A DNA stretch of 64,000 bases, from contig JAEVLN010000001.1 of assembly GCA_018350325.1 (NCBI GenBank), positions 1,539,501 through 1,603,500 on the forward strand, given 5' to 3'. The DNA comes from Globodera rostochiensis. Its lineage: Eukaryota; Nematoda; Chromadorea; Rhabditida; Heteroderidae. Under the pieces are notes generated by a model. The model was not told the DNA's origin. It saw only the letters and a program-made list of their open reading frames with translations, and did no database searches. The position numbers and the translations under genes were made by a program. Shown here one piece after another: positions 36,344 to 47,549 of the stretch (positions are counted from its first letter, which is position 1; the number at the start of each line of letters is the position of its first letter).

Positions 36344-37423
36344 ATGGCGGGCCAATTTAAAAAATTTTCCGATAATGATGATGGTCGTGGAAAACGCTTA
36401 CAAATCCGTGGATTTCCAACAATTTGGACTGAAAAATTGACTTTCGACGATATCGGGGTCAGTGGGTGCTCTATTAGACTAAACTGTGTTTAATTTATTT
36501 AGTGGTTTCTCTTCGAAATGCTTGTAAAATATGGGTCAATCGATAACATTAGTGTCACCAAATCAAAGAATTCCGTCGTATATGGGTAACCTATTTTTTG
36601 TTTGTTTGTTTCATATTCATTATTTTAGTATTGTGGATATGTTGCGTGTAAAGGACGCTCAGAAGATTTTTGACAATTTTCCTACTGGGAAAAGAAATTA
36701 TCGGCTGGAGGAATGGAATTCTACGCTTCAGGTTACATGATTCTTTAGAATTTTATTAGTGAATGTGCGATCACTTTTGATCGGAGTGTGCTGGACAAAT
36801 TTTATTACCCAATTATGTCAAATTTCAAAATACCGAATTTCTGGAGGGGTGGTGCCTCTAAAATCCAAATTCGTTGTTTTGTTTAGTTTAAGCTTCTCGG
36901 TGTCAACGATGAACAGGCAACGACCGGTGCGCGGGTGGTGACAACTGTTCACGACGCCAACATCAAACGCTATGGCCGCGAGGAAATAATCGAGTTGAAG
37001 AGCAAAGTAAAAAAAAATTCACGAAAATAGACAATTCGTTAACAATTATTACTAATTTCGTTTATTTATTTATTTCAAAGTTTAGGCAACGCCCAACTTT
37101 CAACCGGATGAGGCGTGTCCTGAGATTCGTCGTCTTTCTGAAAGCCGCCGTGCTGTTCAGGAAGTGAAAAACGACAATGAGAAGAACCGTCGTCCTGTTT
37201 GGGAATTCAAAAAGGACTCCTGCTGGTCGTTTTTCGAGTTTATCATTTTTATGATTTCTTTCATTTGCTAGGGTCAGATCGGGACCTCCGAGGGAATCAA
37301 GAAGTTGGAGCAACAACAAATGTTGAGTCGGAGGACACCGAAAGAAAGAGGGCGGAAATTGTTGGGCTGGAAAAATGCGCTTTCAGTGTGCAAATGTTTT
37401 TTCCCCAAATTGTAATGGATTGA
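36344..37423 (+). CDS. Predicted RRM-like RNA-binding protein
   Basis: Six predicted exons: 36344-36458, ~36502-36585, ~36630-36731, ~36889-37005, ~37086-37215 and ~37272-37423. The N-terminal half reads KRLQIRGFPTIWTEKLTF, then a helix with FLFEMLVKYGSIDNISV and a strand KNSVVYGIVDMLRVKDA, the layout of an RRM with weak RNP motifs. Then comes a charged region (HDANIKRYGREEIIELKSK) and a basic tail. No specific orthologue was recognised. The last exon junction and C-terminus are uncertain. Confidence 0.55.
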
Positions 37424-37479
37424 CAAAAAAAAATGATGGAAATTCAACAAAAATAAAGGCCGTTATTCGGACGCGTATT

Positions 37480-38660
37480 TGGTCGGTAAAGAATTGGGGA
37501 TTTTCACCCCGTTCAGATCAATCGCATAATCAAAATTTGTCGGGTTCTCCAACGCCTCTTCCACTCGCTGCTTCAAATTCTCCCATGTCACATATTCTGT
37601 TCGACTCCTCTCCTAAAAATGGTTTAAAGTCTGAAATTCGTTTTTAGAGGTTTTGACAATAGACAATGTCCCATTCATCTGATGAACCCCCCAAATTCTT
37701 GTAAAAAGGACTCACAATGGTTTTCAACACTTCTTTTGTCCGCCTCCGCGTTTGCATCCTCCCAATCCAACTTTCGCTCAATTTCCCTCAATGTATACTC
37801 CTCTATTTGCGAGACTACCACTTTCTCCCGTTCTGCCCTTAATTTGGGGTAAAATAAAATTTGAACAAAAAACAAAACAAAATTTTCAATACCAATAATG
37901 GCCCATTTCCATCAAAAAACGCTTAAAATTTCAAGGACGGGGACTAAAGGCGGCATTTCCCGGACATGCCCTAAGTGGTTCGCTTACATCGCCTCTCCGA
38001 GTGTGATGTTGCGCAGTTTGTTCAATTCCAAAATCTTGTCGAGTTCAACCGCCTCGGCCGCTTTGATCTCTTCCAGGCCCATGGCCAACGATTTCTTCAG
38101 GGCAACCTCTTCTCGAAAAAGACGTCGCATTGAGAGAATGGCACTGTTGTAGACGTGACGACGCCAAAGCAACTCCTAAAAGCTTTAAAACTTCAAATCT
38201 CGCTAAAAACAAACAAAAAACACTGACAGCAATATCGGACGGATCCTGCCATTTGTATTGATGCACTTTGTAAATCTTCGAATTAGAAGGTGGTAAAATT
38301 GGTGGCTTACTAAATGAAAGATTGTTAAGGATCGACCAGAAAATTTTGACAAAAAAATCCGATCGTTTTAGAACATTCTCAACACTGCGTTCACCATGAA
38401 CGGCACTTAAACGGTCTCATTCCCTCATATTGTTATAGTCAAATTTGAAAAAAAACATTTTAGCGATGCTATTTATGTAGATGGGATCTAAAACAAATTA
38501 AAATGCTAACCCGGGCATGGGTAATTTCCGACTCAAAAAAAATCGACGACAGAAAATGAATGGTGTAACCGGACCACAGAAGGCACTTTTGCTGATCATT
38601 CTCCTAATTATAAAAACAATTAAAATACCTAAATCAACGAATTAATGAATTTCTTAAACA
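37480..38660 (-). pseudogene. Inverted, damaged copy of mS26
   Basis: Every mS26 exon can be matched on the minus strand. Exon 1 is at ~38606-38518, exon 2 ~38310-38229, exon 3 ~38175-37987, exon 4 ~37850-37726, and part of exon 5 ~37611-37480. Introns are also recognisably related. Exons 1-3 are open with mostly silent or conservative changes (MISKSAFCGP; KVHQYKWQDPSDIAV; RRHVYNSAILSMRRLF). Exon 4 has a 2-base deletion after GCGGAG that shifts the frame. Exon 5 ends early at PTKYASE, losing the last ~37 residues. This is best read as a pseudogene, though an altered short product cannot be excluded. Confidence 0.8.
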
Positions 38661-39027
38661 AAAATTTTCGGGACGTGGGGGGAGGGGGTGATTGGAAAAT
38701 GAGAGTTTGTCGTGTGCTGAAAATTTTGAATTTTAACAAAGGAGCTCACGATTTGGCATTGTGTATTCATTCAACAAAATGGCCATTCTATCAAAAATTC
38801 GATTGATTTCTTGTCATTTAACCGGCACTCAATTAGTTTCGCCACTTTTTAGTGGCGAAATTAAATAGTTTTTTTAATTACCTGTGGACGAAATAGTGAG
38901 GAACAATTTGTTTCGTACATACTATTCAAAAATTAAATTACTAAAAATGCACACCCTCTAACTATGAGTGATGGAAGAACCATCAAAATCAATCATTTTG
39001 TTTTGTACCTATGCAGATAGTACATAA
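38661..39027. other. AT-rich spacer upstream of the FERM gene
   Basis: No coding exon seen; presumably holds the promoter of the FERM gene. Confidence 0.4.
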
Positions 39028-42000
39028 ATGTCGAACACTAACGTTGCGCACATTAATAACAACGGTGGCGGAATGACGACAGTTACTGCGCCCGTCGTTG
39101 ATGAGGGCCCTTCGCCTTTTGTCCAGCCGGGTGTTGACATCAAAAAATTGGTGCCCACCCGAATCCATTTTCTGGACAACACGGAACACACCTTTCATGT
39201 CCATGTATGTATGCACAAATAAGTTGGATACCTTTAAATGGAAACATTTGAAACAAAAAACATTTTTAGCAAAAGGCAAAGGGCTCCATTCTGATCGATC
39301 TGGTGGCTGCGCAACTTGAGCTCAGGGAGAAAGATTACTTCGGACTCGCTTACTACGACGATCAGAAATTGCAGGTGAATGGGGGCGCTGCAGCAAAATG
39401 ATTGATGTGGGTGGTCAGAGAAGTTTTTGGATTGTTTGTGAAAGGACAAATCATTGAAATTTTTAGTGGGCTATTTCAATCAATTTTTTCTTTTCTTTTA
39501 GCATTGGCTTTACCCCGAAAAGAGGATTAAAAAACAGTTGAAGGGTACGTCGTTTTTTTATTGTTGTATAATGGGTTTTCATTGTTTTTTAATGTGAAGG
39601 TCTTCCATTGGAATTTTGGTTTCAAGTGAAGTTTTACCCGCCTCAGCCAGCTCAATTGTCGGAAGATCTGACGCGATATCTTCTCTATCTTCAACTTCGA
39701 CGTGATGTGCACACTGAACGGTTTGCTTTTTAAACGTTTTATAATTTTGATGAAAATTCGGAGTTTGTTTTTAAACGTTTTTTAGAATTTCTGTACGTTT
39801 TGGGGCATTTTTACTATTTGCTTTTAGGTTGCCGGTGTCATTTGCTGCCCAGGCTAACCTGGGCGCGTTTGTGGCCCAGGCAATGTTGGGTGACTATCGG
39901 CCGAGTGAGGAGTACGCCGACCATTTGAACAGTGCACGCATTGCACAGCCGACAACGGAGCAGGAACAGTTCATCGGACACGTCAGGGAGATGCACAAGC
40001 AGCACAGGTTGGCGATTTGTTTTGTGGAAATTATGGAGTTTTAAGGATTTGTATATATTTAGGGGTTTGACACCTCAAGAAGCCGAACTGAATTATTTGA
40101 ACGCGTGCAAGGCGTTGGCCATGTACGGAGTACATTTGTTCCCTGCAAAGGTGAATTTTTGCTCGTTTTATTTGTGAACAGACACATGACCAAAAGAACT
40201 TTTCTGTTGGGGTCGGAAAATTGTTCCCTTTGATTCGAATTCCATTTTTTAAAAATATTTATTCGTTCCATGTTTAGGACAGTAAAGGAAAAGCCGTGCA
40301 GGTCGGGATCAGTGCACATGGAATCAGTTTGTACAGTGAGGTGAAATCAGTTTAATCCATTTCTCATTAATGACATGTTCCGTATTTAGCAAATGCGCAT
40401 CCATCGCTTTGCATGGCCGGGCATCATCAAATTCTCATTTCGTCGCTACCATTTCAACGTGAAGCTGAAAGCGGGAGAGGTTTACTGAAAATGGGCTCTG
40501 GTATAACATAACATTGCGCCCATTTTCAGATTGATTCGAAGAAGGAGGCCTCGTTGACGTACAATTTGAGCAGTTACGAGCACGCAAAGTTGCTTTGGAA
40601 GTGTGCGGTGGAACACCACGGATTCTTCAGGTTCAAAATTTGTTTTGTTTTGTAGGAAACATTAATTGCAGACTAATCCAACCCGATCGGAAGGGGAAGC
40701 ATCACTTCCTCAGCTTTGGCTCCGCTCGATTTCGCTACACCGGACGCACAAACATCCAATCGCAAATGGCTTCTCAACTGTTTGAAACGCCGACTGTTGA
40801 CGACCATTTGAAGTCCAAATCTGTCGATCAAAGTGAGATTTTGGCTTGGGGTAGCTGAAATATTTTGATTTGTCGACCCAAACTTTTAGGAATATAATAG
40901 CTTCTTTTTTTTCTTGAAAATCTTTTTTTTGAATTTGGGGGGTTTAGAGGACCTGTACCACACTCATGCATAATGTGGGAAATTGGATAAATTTTCCGTT
41001 GCTTTTAGTTGCTCTGAAAGGGCGAACGGAGCATCCTTCGCCTCTGAATTATGCCGACGAAGCGACGCCGCAAAAGTCTAAGCAGCCGCAGCAGCTGAAC
41101 GAACAGCAGCGGAACATGGTCACCTCTCTGCATTATCAGGAGGTCGGTGACAGATTTTAAAAGGCACTAATTTGTAGGAGTCGTTGTCGCCAAACACGGC
41201 CTAATTTTTTGTTTTGTTTTGCTGATAAATCCGCCCTTTTCACACTGTGCCAATAATTTGCTGACACATTTGAAAGAAATAAAAAATGAATTGCCTCACA
41301 AATTTGTAAATTTTTTGGTTCATTTTCATTTCACTAGGGAGAGTATAGATTTTCAAAATTCTTCAATTTGCGGTCCCGGTGTTCAATTGTTTCCATGATT
41401 GTTTTTTTCTGCACTGCAACTTCGCCCCTTTCTTCATATTTTTCAGTATTTTTGTGCCGTCCATGCCCTTAGCAACCGGACCCCGGAGGGGTGGGGGGTA
41501 TTTTGTATTGATTTTATTGCTTCTTCCCCTTTCTTTGCACAATGTGTGTGCTGCACAAATATATTCTCTCCCTCTCTCTCCGTCGTTGGCTCTGTGTGTG
41601 TTTTGTTGTTGGGCAAGCGCCCCGCCGGTGCTTTTTTATTGTCTATTCCTTTCCCTCCATTCACTCACTGTCTTGTTTTTGTTTTTTTTACGTAAGGGTG
41701 ATTTTGCCGACAACAGCAAATGCATTTTATGGGGAAATATTTTGGCAACATCAGTGGGGATTGGAATCCTTTTTTTGTTGTTACGGTTGCCACCCCCCGA
41801 ATCCAGACCATTTTTGGGCGTCGGTTTTTCACTCAACTGTTCAACTTCTGATCTTGGGGTGGTAACACGAACTCTTAAACATTGCCTGTGATTCTTTCTA
41901 ATCTGTAATTAGGGTTGTAGATTTCTGGAGAATTTTCAGTTGAACGAACCATAATTTTCGGTAAAAGAGACTCTAGCCGAACCCCGGAACACAAAAAAGA

Positions 42001-45000
42001 AAAGTCTGTCGGTTTGAAATCAACAATCCCTACCATTCGTAATTAATTACGCATCAAACGTTCCTCTTCCTAACCTAACCCTTCCAAGTTTCTAGAAAGG
42101 CAATAAATATGCCGGGCAATCAGTTGTTGTACAACCATCTCGACAAAAGTTCTAATTCCATTGACCTGACCTTTCATTGCGCGGAATTGCCGCACATTCA
42201 CATTGAAAAGTGCGTGTCACTGTACAACACCGGGCTGTACGAGGATTTGCTGTTGTGTAACATTGACAACAAAATTGGCTCAACCGGTGCATTTCATGCA
42301 GCAAAAAATGTGCCAAACTTCATCTGCCGACCCAAAAAGTGGAAGAGACGAAGCTACTGCTTCAACAACAGCGCACACACCGCGGTGCCATTCAACAAAC
42401 TCATTTCGGCATCGGACCGTCGCTACTCGTCACTGTTGCACCATCTTCAGCCGGACAAAGATTTGCCGATGCTTCCGATCCAATATTTTGTGGGCATCAC
42501 TCATTCTGGCCATTCCATCACACCCTACCGCAATGATTGCTGGGCCAAACATGCAGGGCGTGAGGAGCTTTCCGAACGGTTGAATCCGGACGACTACCAT
42601 TTGTCCATCAGCGCTGTGTGTTCTGCTGGTGATGATGCTTTGCAGCGCGTTGAACGAGCGGAAGAGTTGGGAACGCATCCGTTGAAGGCATTTTGTTGCA
42701 GTGAAAGGCGTAAAAGAAACTCAGTGGAAGAAGAGAAAATGCCCAAAATTGGTGCCATCATTCATCTCAAATCGCGCATCGGAACATCGGTGAACACCGA
42801 CGAGTACCCATCGACGACCGTGTACAATGGCCAATATGAAATTCTACGGCCGACGGATGATTTGAAACAGACGGACATTAATGAATTTATCAGTGGGCGT
42901 CCATATGCTGATGTTGCCACCAAAAGTGCGGATGATCTCTACGAATCTCAACATAAACAAAACAACAAAGGATCGAAGAAAAAGGCGACAATTTTTGTCA
43001 GGAGCAGCAGAAGTGAAGACGTTGCGGCTGCTGCTGCGTTCATTGTAAATGATCTCCAAAAAGAAAAATCTCAACTGGTTGTTCACCAGCTTCATTTTGC
43101 GAACGAATTGAAAACGACCCCGCTTGATTCATGCATTGAAAAACAACATTGTGAGCAGCAACAGCAGTCAATGAATGGGAAGAAGTTAACGGCAAAAATT
43201 GCCTTGAAATCATTCAATCAAGGACGACAGCACGATGTTACTACAACTCTGCAAAATGATGGCCAGCCAGAAACGAAAGTATTATTACATGCACAAAAGC
43301 TGCATTCGCTTAGCCGAAAAGAGGAATTAAAATGTTGTCCAATTGAAGCATTTGTGACAGCAACGGCCGCATTGCCTGTCGATAAACGAATTGTGGATGT
43401 TTGTCTACAGCCGGTGAATGGACAGAAGTTTACGGCAAACATTGCCATTAAACCATCCAAAGATGATGAACAACAACAACAGCATGATGAATCTCCGCAA
43501 AACAACGAACCAGAAAGGAATGAATTGCATGCACTTTTCCGGGATGAGGAATTAAAATGTCAACCAATTCAAGAGTTCGTAACAACAACGCCTTTCAAAT
43601 TTTGGCAGGTTTATTGCCCGGAATCGGCAGTAGAGCCCGGAGTTAAGTCAATCAACTCTTGCGGCTTTAGTGGCTTTTTGAATGAATATGAAAATCTTGC
43701 TGCTGCTTGATTTAATCCGGGATCTAATCGATGGTGGTTGGTGTCCACGTGTTTGGGTTGCATGTATTTCTGCCTCTTACATTTTGTGACTGTTCCTTTG
43801 TTTCTGTAAATTAACATTTAAATGTTACTTTTCTCCATGGTTCTAGTTTCAGAGAGAGTTATTTAAAGTCGTTAGTTAGTTTTGCAGAAAACAAATATTT
43901 TTCCGGAAAGAGCAAAAAAAAAAAGTAAAATTGGACAAATGTTTTTTTTTAATTTTTCTTATTTTTTCGAGTGGGGCTTATCTCAGACACAATTTTTTGT
44001 TTGGTTTCCATAGTTTAGAACATTTTTTTGTTTTATTAAAACAATTTTCATATATAAATGTTATTAATTTTAGCAAATTGGCGCCAAAAAGGATAAGAAG
44101 AAGAAGCGAATGAAGAAGAAGAGGAAGCATCTGAGCGGGCAAAAGTCCGTTTCTGCATCAAGCAGTTCCAGCTCCTCGTCCAGTTCCGACACGGAATCGG
44201 AGGAAATCCATGTGCTCGTCCATGATGAAGAGCATCATCAACAAAAAATGCCGGAAAAGATCACTGAAGCAGCCAATTTCAGGACTATTGAGTCGATGGA
44301 TGTGCGTTTTTAAAACGTTACAGTGATAACCCGTCACACGCATATTAAGGCTGATGGTCGCACTATGCCGTTGCCGTCCCACACAACGACCGTGCGCACT
44401 TGGCATGAACAAAGCACGGGGCCCCAACACGTGACCACGGAAGTAGACGAACACGGCAACATGATCAGGTGTAGCCAGCTTGTTGTTGAATGGAATACCC
44501 CTTTTGGCTTTATTTTTGCATTGGCTGGATGGTGATCTGATGCATTTTTGTGTGTTATTAAGGCGTGTTGTGACGACTGAGCATGTCAAGCACACTGTGC
44601 AGACGCACTCCTACCAAACAGCTTCCGTTGACGACGACGACACCGCCAATGCCGCCCCTGCTTTTAACAACAACACAACTGCCAATGCCGTTGCCAAATC
44701 GCCTCCGCCCGTGCCACCGGCTCGCCGGCGTGGTTCTTCAACAACAACAATGCCGCAGGCACAAACGGATGACGGCGGACAACAGGAGCAGCTGGCGGTT
44801 GGGAAAAATGTGACTTTTGAGAATGGTGTGGAGCAGAAGAAGGACACTGTCAGCGGTACTGGTCGTCAGCCATCCGAAGACGATGTTGGCGAGCTCGTCT
44901 CCACAAAGTTGGTCACGACTGGAAACCGGACCATCGAAACGCTGACGGTGGGTGAGGAGAAGAAAGTGTTGTATAGTACAATAGGTACAGCGGTCTGGAT

Positions 45001-45264
45001 GGAAAATTTTTTTGTTTGATTTCGTTTTCAGTACAAAAAGGAGGCGGACGGAGTGGTTGAGACTCGGGTGGAGCATCGTATCACAATTCACGCAAACGAA
45101 GAGATTGACCATGACGCGGTAGCAACAAAAAAATGGGCCCTTTTGTTGAGCACACATTTTGCCCCGTCCTTCCACAGGAATTGGACCGCGCCATCTCGGA
45201 GGCGACCAAAATGAACCCGAACATGAAGGTCGAAAAGGTGGAGGTCGAGCGGAGTTCCTCCTGA
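39028..45264 (+). CDS. FERM-domain protein, band 4.1 family
   Basis: Links membrane proteins to the spectrin-actin skeleton. Exon 1 is 39028-39204, exon 2 39270-39374. FERM exons then continue at approximately 39502-39544, 39600-39720, 39828-40008, 40063-40150, 40278-40339, 40390-40480, 40530-40631, 40672-40832 and 41012-41143. After a 2.9 kb intron the tail exons are ~44075-44299, ~44323-44468, ~44563-44985, ~45032-45117 and ~45179-45264. FERM blocks include [59 protein letters not shown] and [19 protein letters not shown]. The end [20 protein letters not shown] then [14 protein letters not shown] is the conserved 4.1 C-terminal domain. A direct 41143 to 44075 join is phase 0 and reads [12 protein letters not shown]. 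Confidence 0.88.
41910..42032. mobile_element. Miniature inverted-repeat element (TAGGGTTGTAGATTTC ends)
   Basis: About 123 bp with imperfect inverted ends: TAGGGTTGTAGATTTC on the left, and the complement of the right end is TAGGGATTGTTGATTTC. It lies in the long FERM-gene intron, just upstream of the nested open frame. Confidence 0.5.
42109..43710 (+). CDS. Long single-exon open frame nested in a FERM-gene intron, unknown
   Basis: 533 codons without interruption, from the ATG after GGCAATAAAT to TGA. No family was recognised. The protein has a cysteine/histidine-containing N-terminal half, then two related repeats of about 65 residues. Each repeat has NG-K-TA-IA-K, a glutamine-rich spacer, then EELKC-PI-FVT-T (around residues 350-415 and 440-500). 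It lacks a signal peptide or membrane span. The likeliest upstream acceptor (TTTCTAG at 42095) would give a different frame if joined in phase 0 to the FERM exon ending at 41143. It therefore looks like a nested gene or an alternative first exon rather than a cassette exon. The open length and repeat conservation argue that it is real coding sequence. Confidence 0.6.
   Translation: MPGNQLLYNHLDKSSNSIDLTFHCAELPHIHIEKCVSLYNTGLYEDLLLCNIDNKIGSTGAFHAAKNVPNFICRPKKWKRRSYCFNNSAHTAVPFNKLISASDRRYSSLLHHLQPDKDLPMLPIQYFVGITHSGHSITPYRNDCWAKHAGREELSERLNPDDYHLSISAVCSAGDDALQRVERAEELGTHPLKAFCCSERRKRNSVEEEKMPKIGAIIHLKSRIGTSVNTDEYPSTTVYNGQYEILRPTDDLKQTDINEFISGRPYADVATKSADDLYESQHKQNNKGSKKKATIFVRSSRSEDVAAAAAFIVNDLQKEKSQLVVHQLHFANELKTTPLDSCIEKQHCEQQQQSMNGKKLTAKIALKSFNQGRQHDVTTTLQNDGQPETKVLLHAQKLHSLSRKEELKCCPIEAFVTATAALPVDKRIVDVCLQPVNGQKFTANIAIKPSKDDEQQQQHDESPQNNEPERNELHALFRDEELKCQPIQEFVTTTPFKFWQVYCPESAVEPGVKSINSCGFSGFLNEYENLAAA
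43711..44074. other. Rest of the FERM-gene intron
   Basis: AT- and T-rich, no exon seen; includes the acceptor of the next FERM exon at 44073-44074. Confidence 0.4.
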
Positions 45265-45879
45265 AGCGTTGGCAACGCCGCCGCGGCATCCATCCATTTT
45301 TGTCGTTGATTCGTCCCCCATACACAAAAGAAAAACTGCCGAAACCCTTTCTTTTTCTTTGGAAATGCCGCAAATCTTATTGCTACTCGTCATATCGCAA
45401 TGCAAACGACGCCTATGCACAACAAACAATAGCCACCACATTCTATTTTATGTTTATGAATGGTATATAACCAACACTTTTGACCACAAAACCTCCCCTA
45501 ACACGCACATTCACGCTTTTGTTTTATTCGGTTTCTCCTGTACCCCCAATCTCCAGCTTTAAAATGTCACAAGCATCGGCAATGTCTTGCGCATACAGCG
45601 TCACTTCGATAAAGTTATTGAAAAATATGCAAATTGAAACAAATAATGCATTTGCGTCGGAAAGGGATTTTACACCCAATTGGGTAGGTATTGGCAAGTG
45701 GGGAACAACGAAAGATCGGTCGGTTGCTGGTAGGGTCTAGGAAATTCTACATGAATCAATGGATTATAAAATGCGAAATTTGGGAAGTGATCAATTTCAT
45801 CCTCATCGACCCCCCCCCCCCAATCACGAATAGCCTCTCTAGACAATGATCTTCTCTCTTCAATTTGTTGTTGGTGCGC
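45265..45879. other. Convergent spacer after the FERM gene
   Basis: No supported gene. Contains a run of C at 45811-45820. It is the 3' side of both the FERM gene and the membrane-protein gene. Confidence 0.4.
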
Positions 45880-47311
45880 TGTATCCGCTCCTCTTGCTGC
45901 CCAGTCCCAAATGGCCCGCGTAACGGTTGATCAAAAATATTTGTGCGGCAAAAAGTGGAAGAAAAATGGCGGAGAATAGGATGGGCACCCAGTGCCGGGC
46001 TGAATAAAAATATCAAAGAACGCAGCAAGTGAAGTTGAAGCCAGGAGAGTGGCGCCGCAATCCCCCCCCCCCCGAAATTCGAATTTAATGGGTAAAAATT
46101 AGGATTAACGGAAGTTAAAAATCTGCAGTACATTTGATCCAAAGAATGGGGTCCCGCTTGAAGCCAATTTCTGGGTTCGAATCGTCGTCAGCGATCAGTG
46201 TTAGGGAGGTGATCAACACACAGAGGAATTGACAGACCTGAAAAGGATTGGAATCAGCCGTAACAGCAGCCTTGGATTTTGGGAGAGTGGAGGCAACAAT
46301 AATTTTGGAGAATTTCTTAATAATTTTTAAATTACATCGCAATATTTTTCAAATAATTTGCATACTTTTTTCTGCGCATTTTGAAGAAGGTTGCAAGAAT
46401 GTAACCCTATTTCTGGCTTGATAAGAATAGAAGTGGCGGTACCGACCAATTTTTCCGTTACGGATTTTGGGTAGAACTTCGGAATACGATAATTTTTTAC
46501 ACCGGAAATTGCAATTCTGTCCCCAGCAGTTCCCTCACCGTAAAAACAATTGTAAAAATGACGGCCGTGTAACTGTTGAGCAGAAGAAAAAGGAGCAACG
46601 CGCCGCTGAAGCAGACAAAAAGAGCGACGTGGGCCCAGAAGGAGAACAGTACCCAATGGTCCGGGTCTGCAACGGCTAACAGAGCGCGGACGAGCACAAC
46701 GGCGACCAGACAGCACAGGAAAAGGTTGGCAAGCCATCCGAGCAGAAAAATGAGCTGAATAAAACTACATATTTGTTGTCAAGAAATTGGTCAAAGAATT
46801 AAAAATATGGGTTTAATCGTGCCCAAAATTCTGATCAGATAGCCGGGATTTGTGTTGATTTCAAAAGAAAAGCAAGAAAAATTCGGGGGTTCCGTTCCCG
46901 ACGGTTTTTTTCCGTGATCGGAATTGGTACCCTTGGCCAATCCTGCTGCTGCTGGTGAGGGTCCCAGCCCAATTTTAATCCGAACTCGTGCAACTAAAAC
47001 CAAAAAACGACTCACGCCATATTTTCGCTGAAGCGAAAGTTGAGCCATGCTTACAGTCAAAATATAATGGAAATGTTGATTGAAAAAGAAACAAATGTTC
47101 TAAAAAAGTTTTATAATTAAATGTCGTCAAATTTTGCGGGTTGCTGAGGGGCAATCGATGGATGCTCAGTGAAAGAAAGAGGGGAAAAAGAATACAATGG
47201 AAAAATGAGCAATAGGAAAAAGAATGTGAGTGCTGCAAATACATAGTAAACAACAAACAGATGTTGGGAAAGAAGAGAAAGGGCAGGAAGCTCTCGTAGA
47301 GAGCGAAGCAA
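45880..47311 (-). CDS. Predicted multi-pass (about four-span) membrane protein
   Basis: Reading the minus strand from 47311, an initial hydrophobic exon (HLFVVYYVFAALTFFFLLLI) is followed by exons at ~47100-47020, ~46990-46850, ~46751-46543, ~46240-46137 and ~45999-45880. The clearest exon, ~46751-46543, encodes two spans (LIFLLGWLANLFLCCLVAVV and HVALFVCFSGALLLFLLLNS). The last exon encodes a further span (WVPILFSAIFLPLFAAQIFL) and a short tail ending APTTN. The joins at the 5' end were not resolved, and the initial exon may not belong. No family was identified. Confidence 0.45.
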
Positions 47312-47549
47312 TCTGTAAAGCTTTAGCTATTATCGGAAAATTAAAAATTATTACTGAAAGTTGAATTTAAATTAAATAATAAAAAGAATTTTTTGCATTA
47401 TTTAACATTATGATAATTATAATATATTAGTGAATTTATAATTGAATAAAATTTTTATTATCATTTCCAAAATAATGTAAGACTAGGATTTAGTACATTG
47501 TAAATTGCCTATTTCTAAAGTAAATCTTACGAATTTGTGACACCAAACA

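Noticed and set aside
41379..41891. 170-residue hydrophobic open frame in the long FERM-gene intron
   Set aside because: Composed of T-rich and pyrimidine-repeat DNA; leucine/phenylalanine stretches arise from TTT/CTC runs and the N-terminus is not signal-like.
44738..45373. 211-residue open frame on the minus strand
   Set aside because: Antisense shadow of the band 4.1 C-terminal exons.
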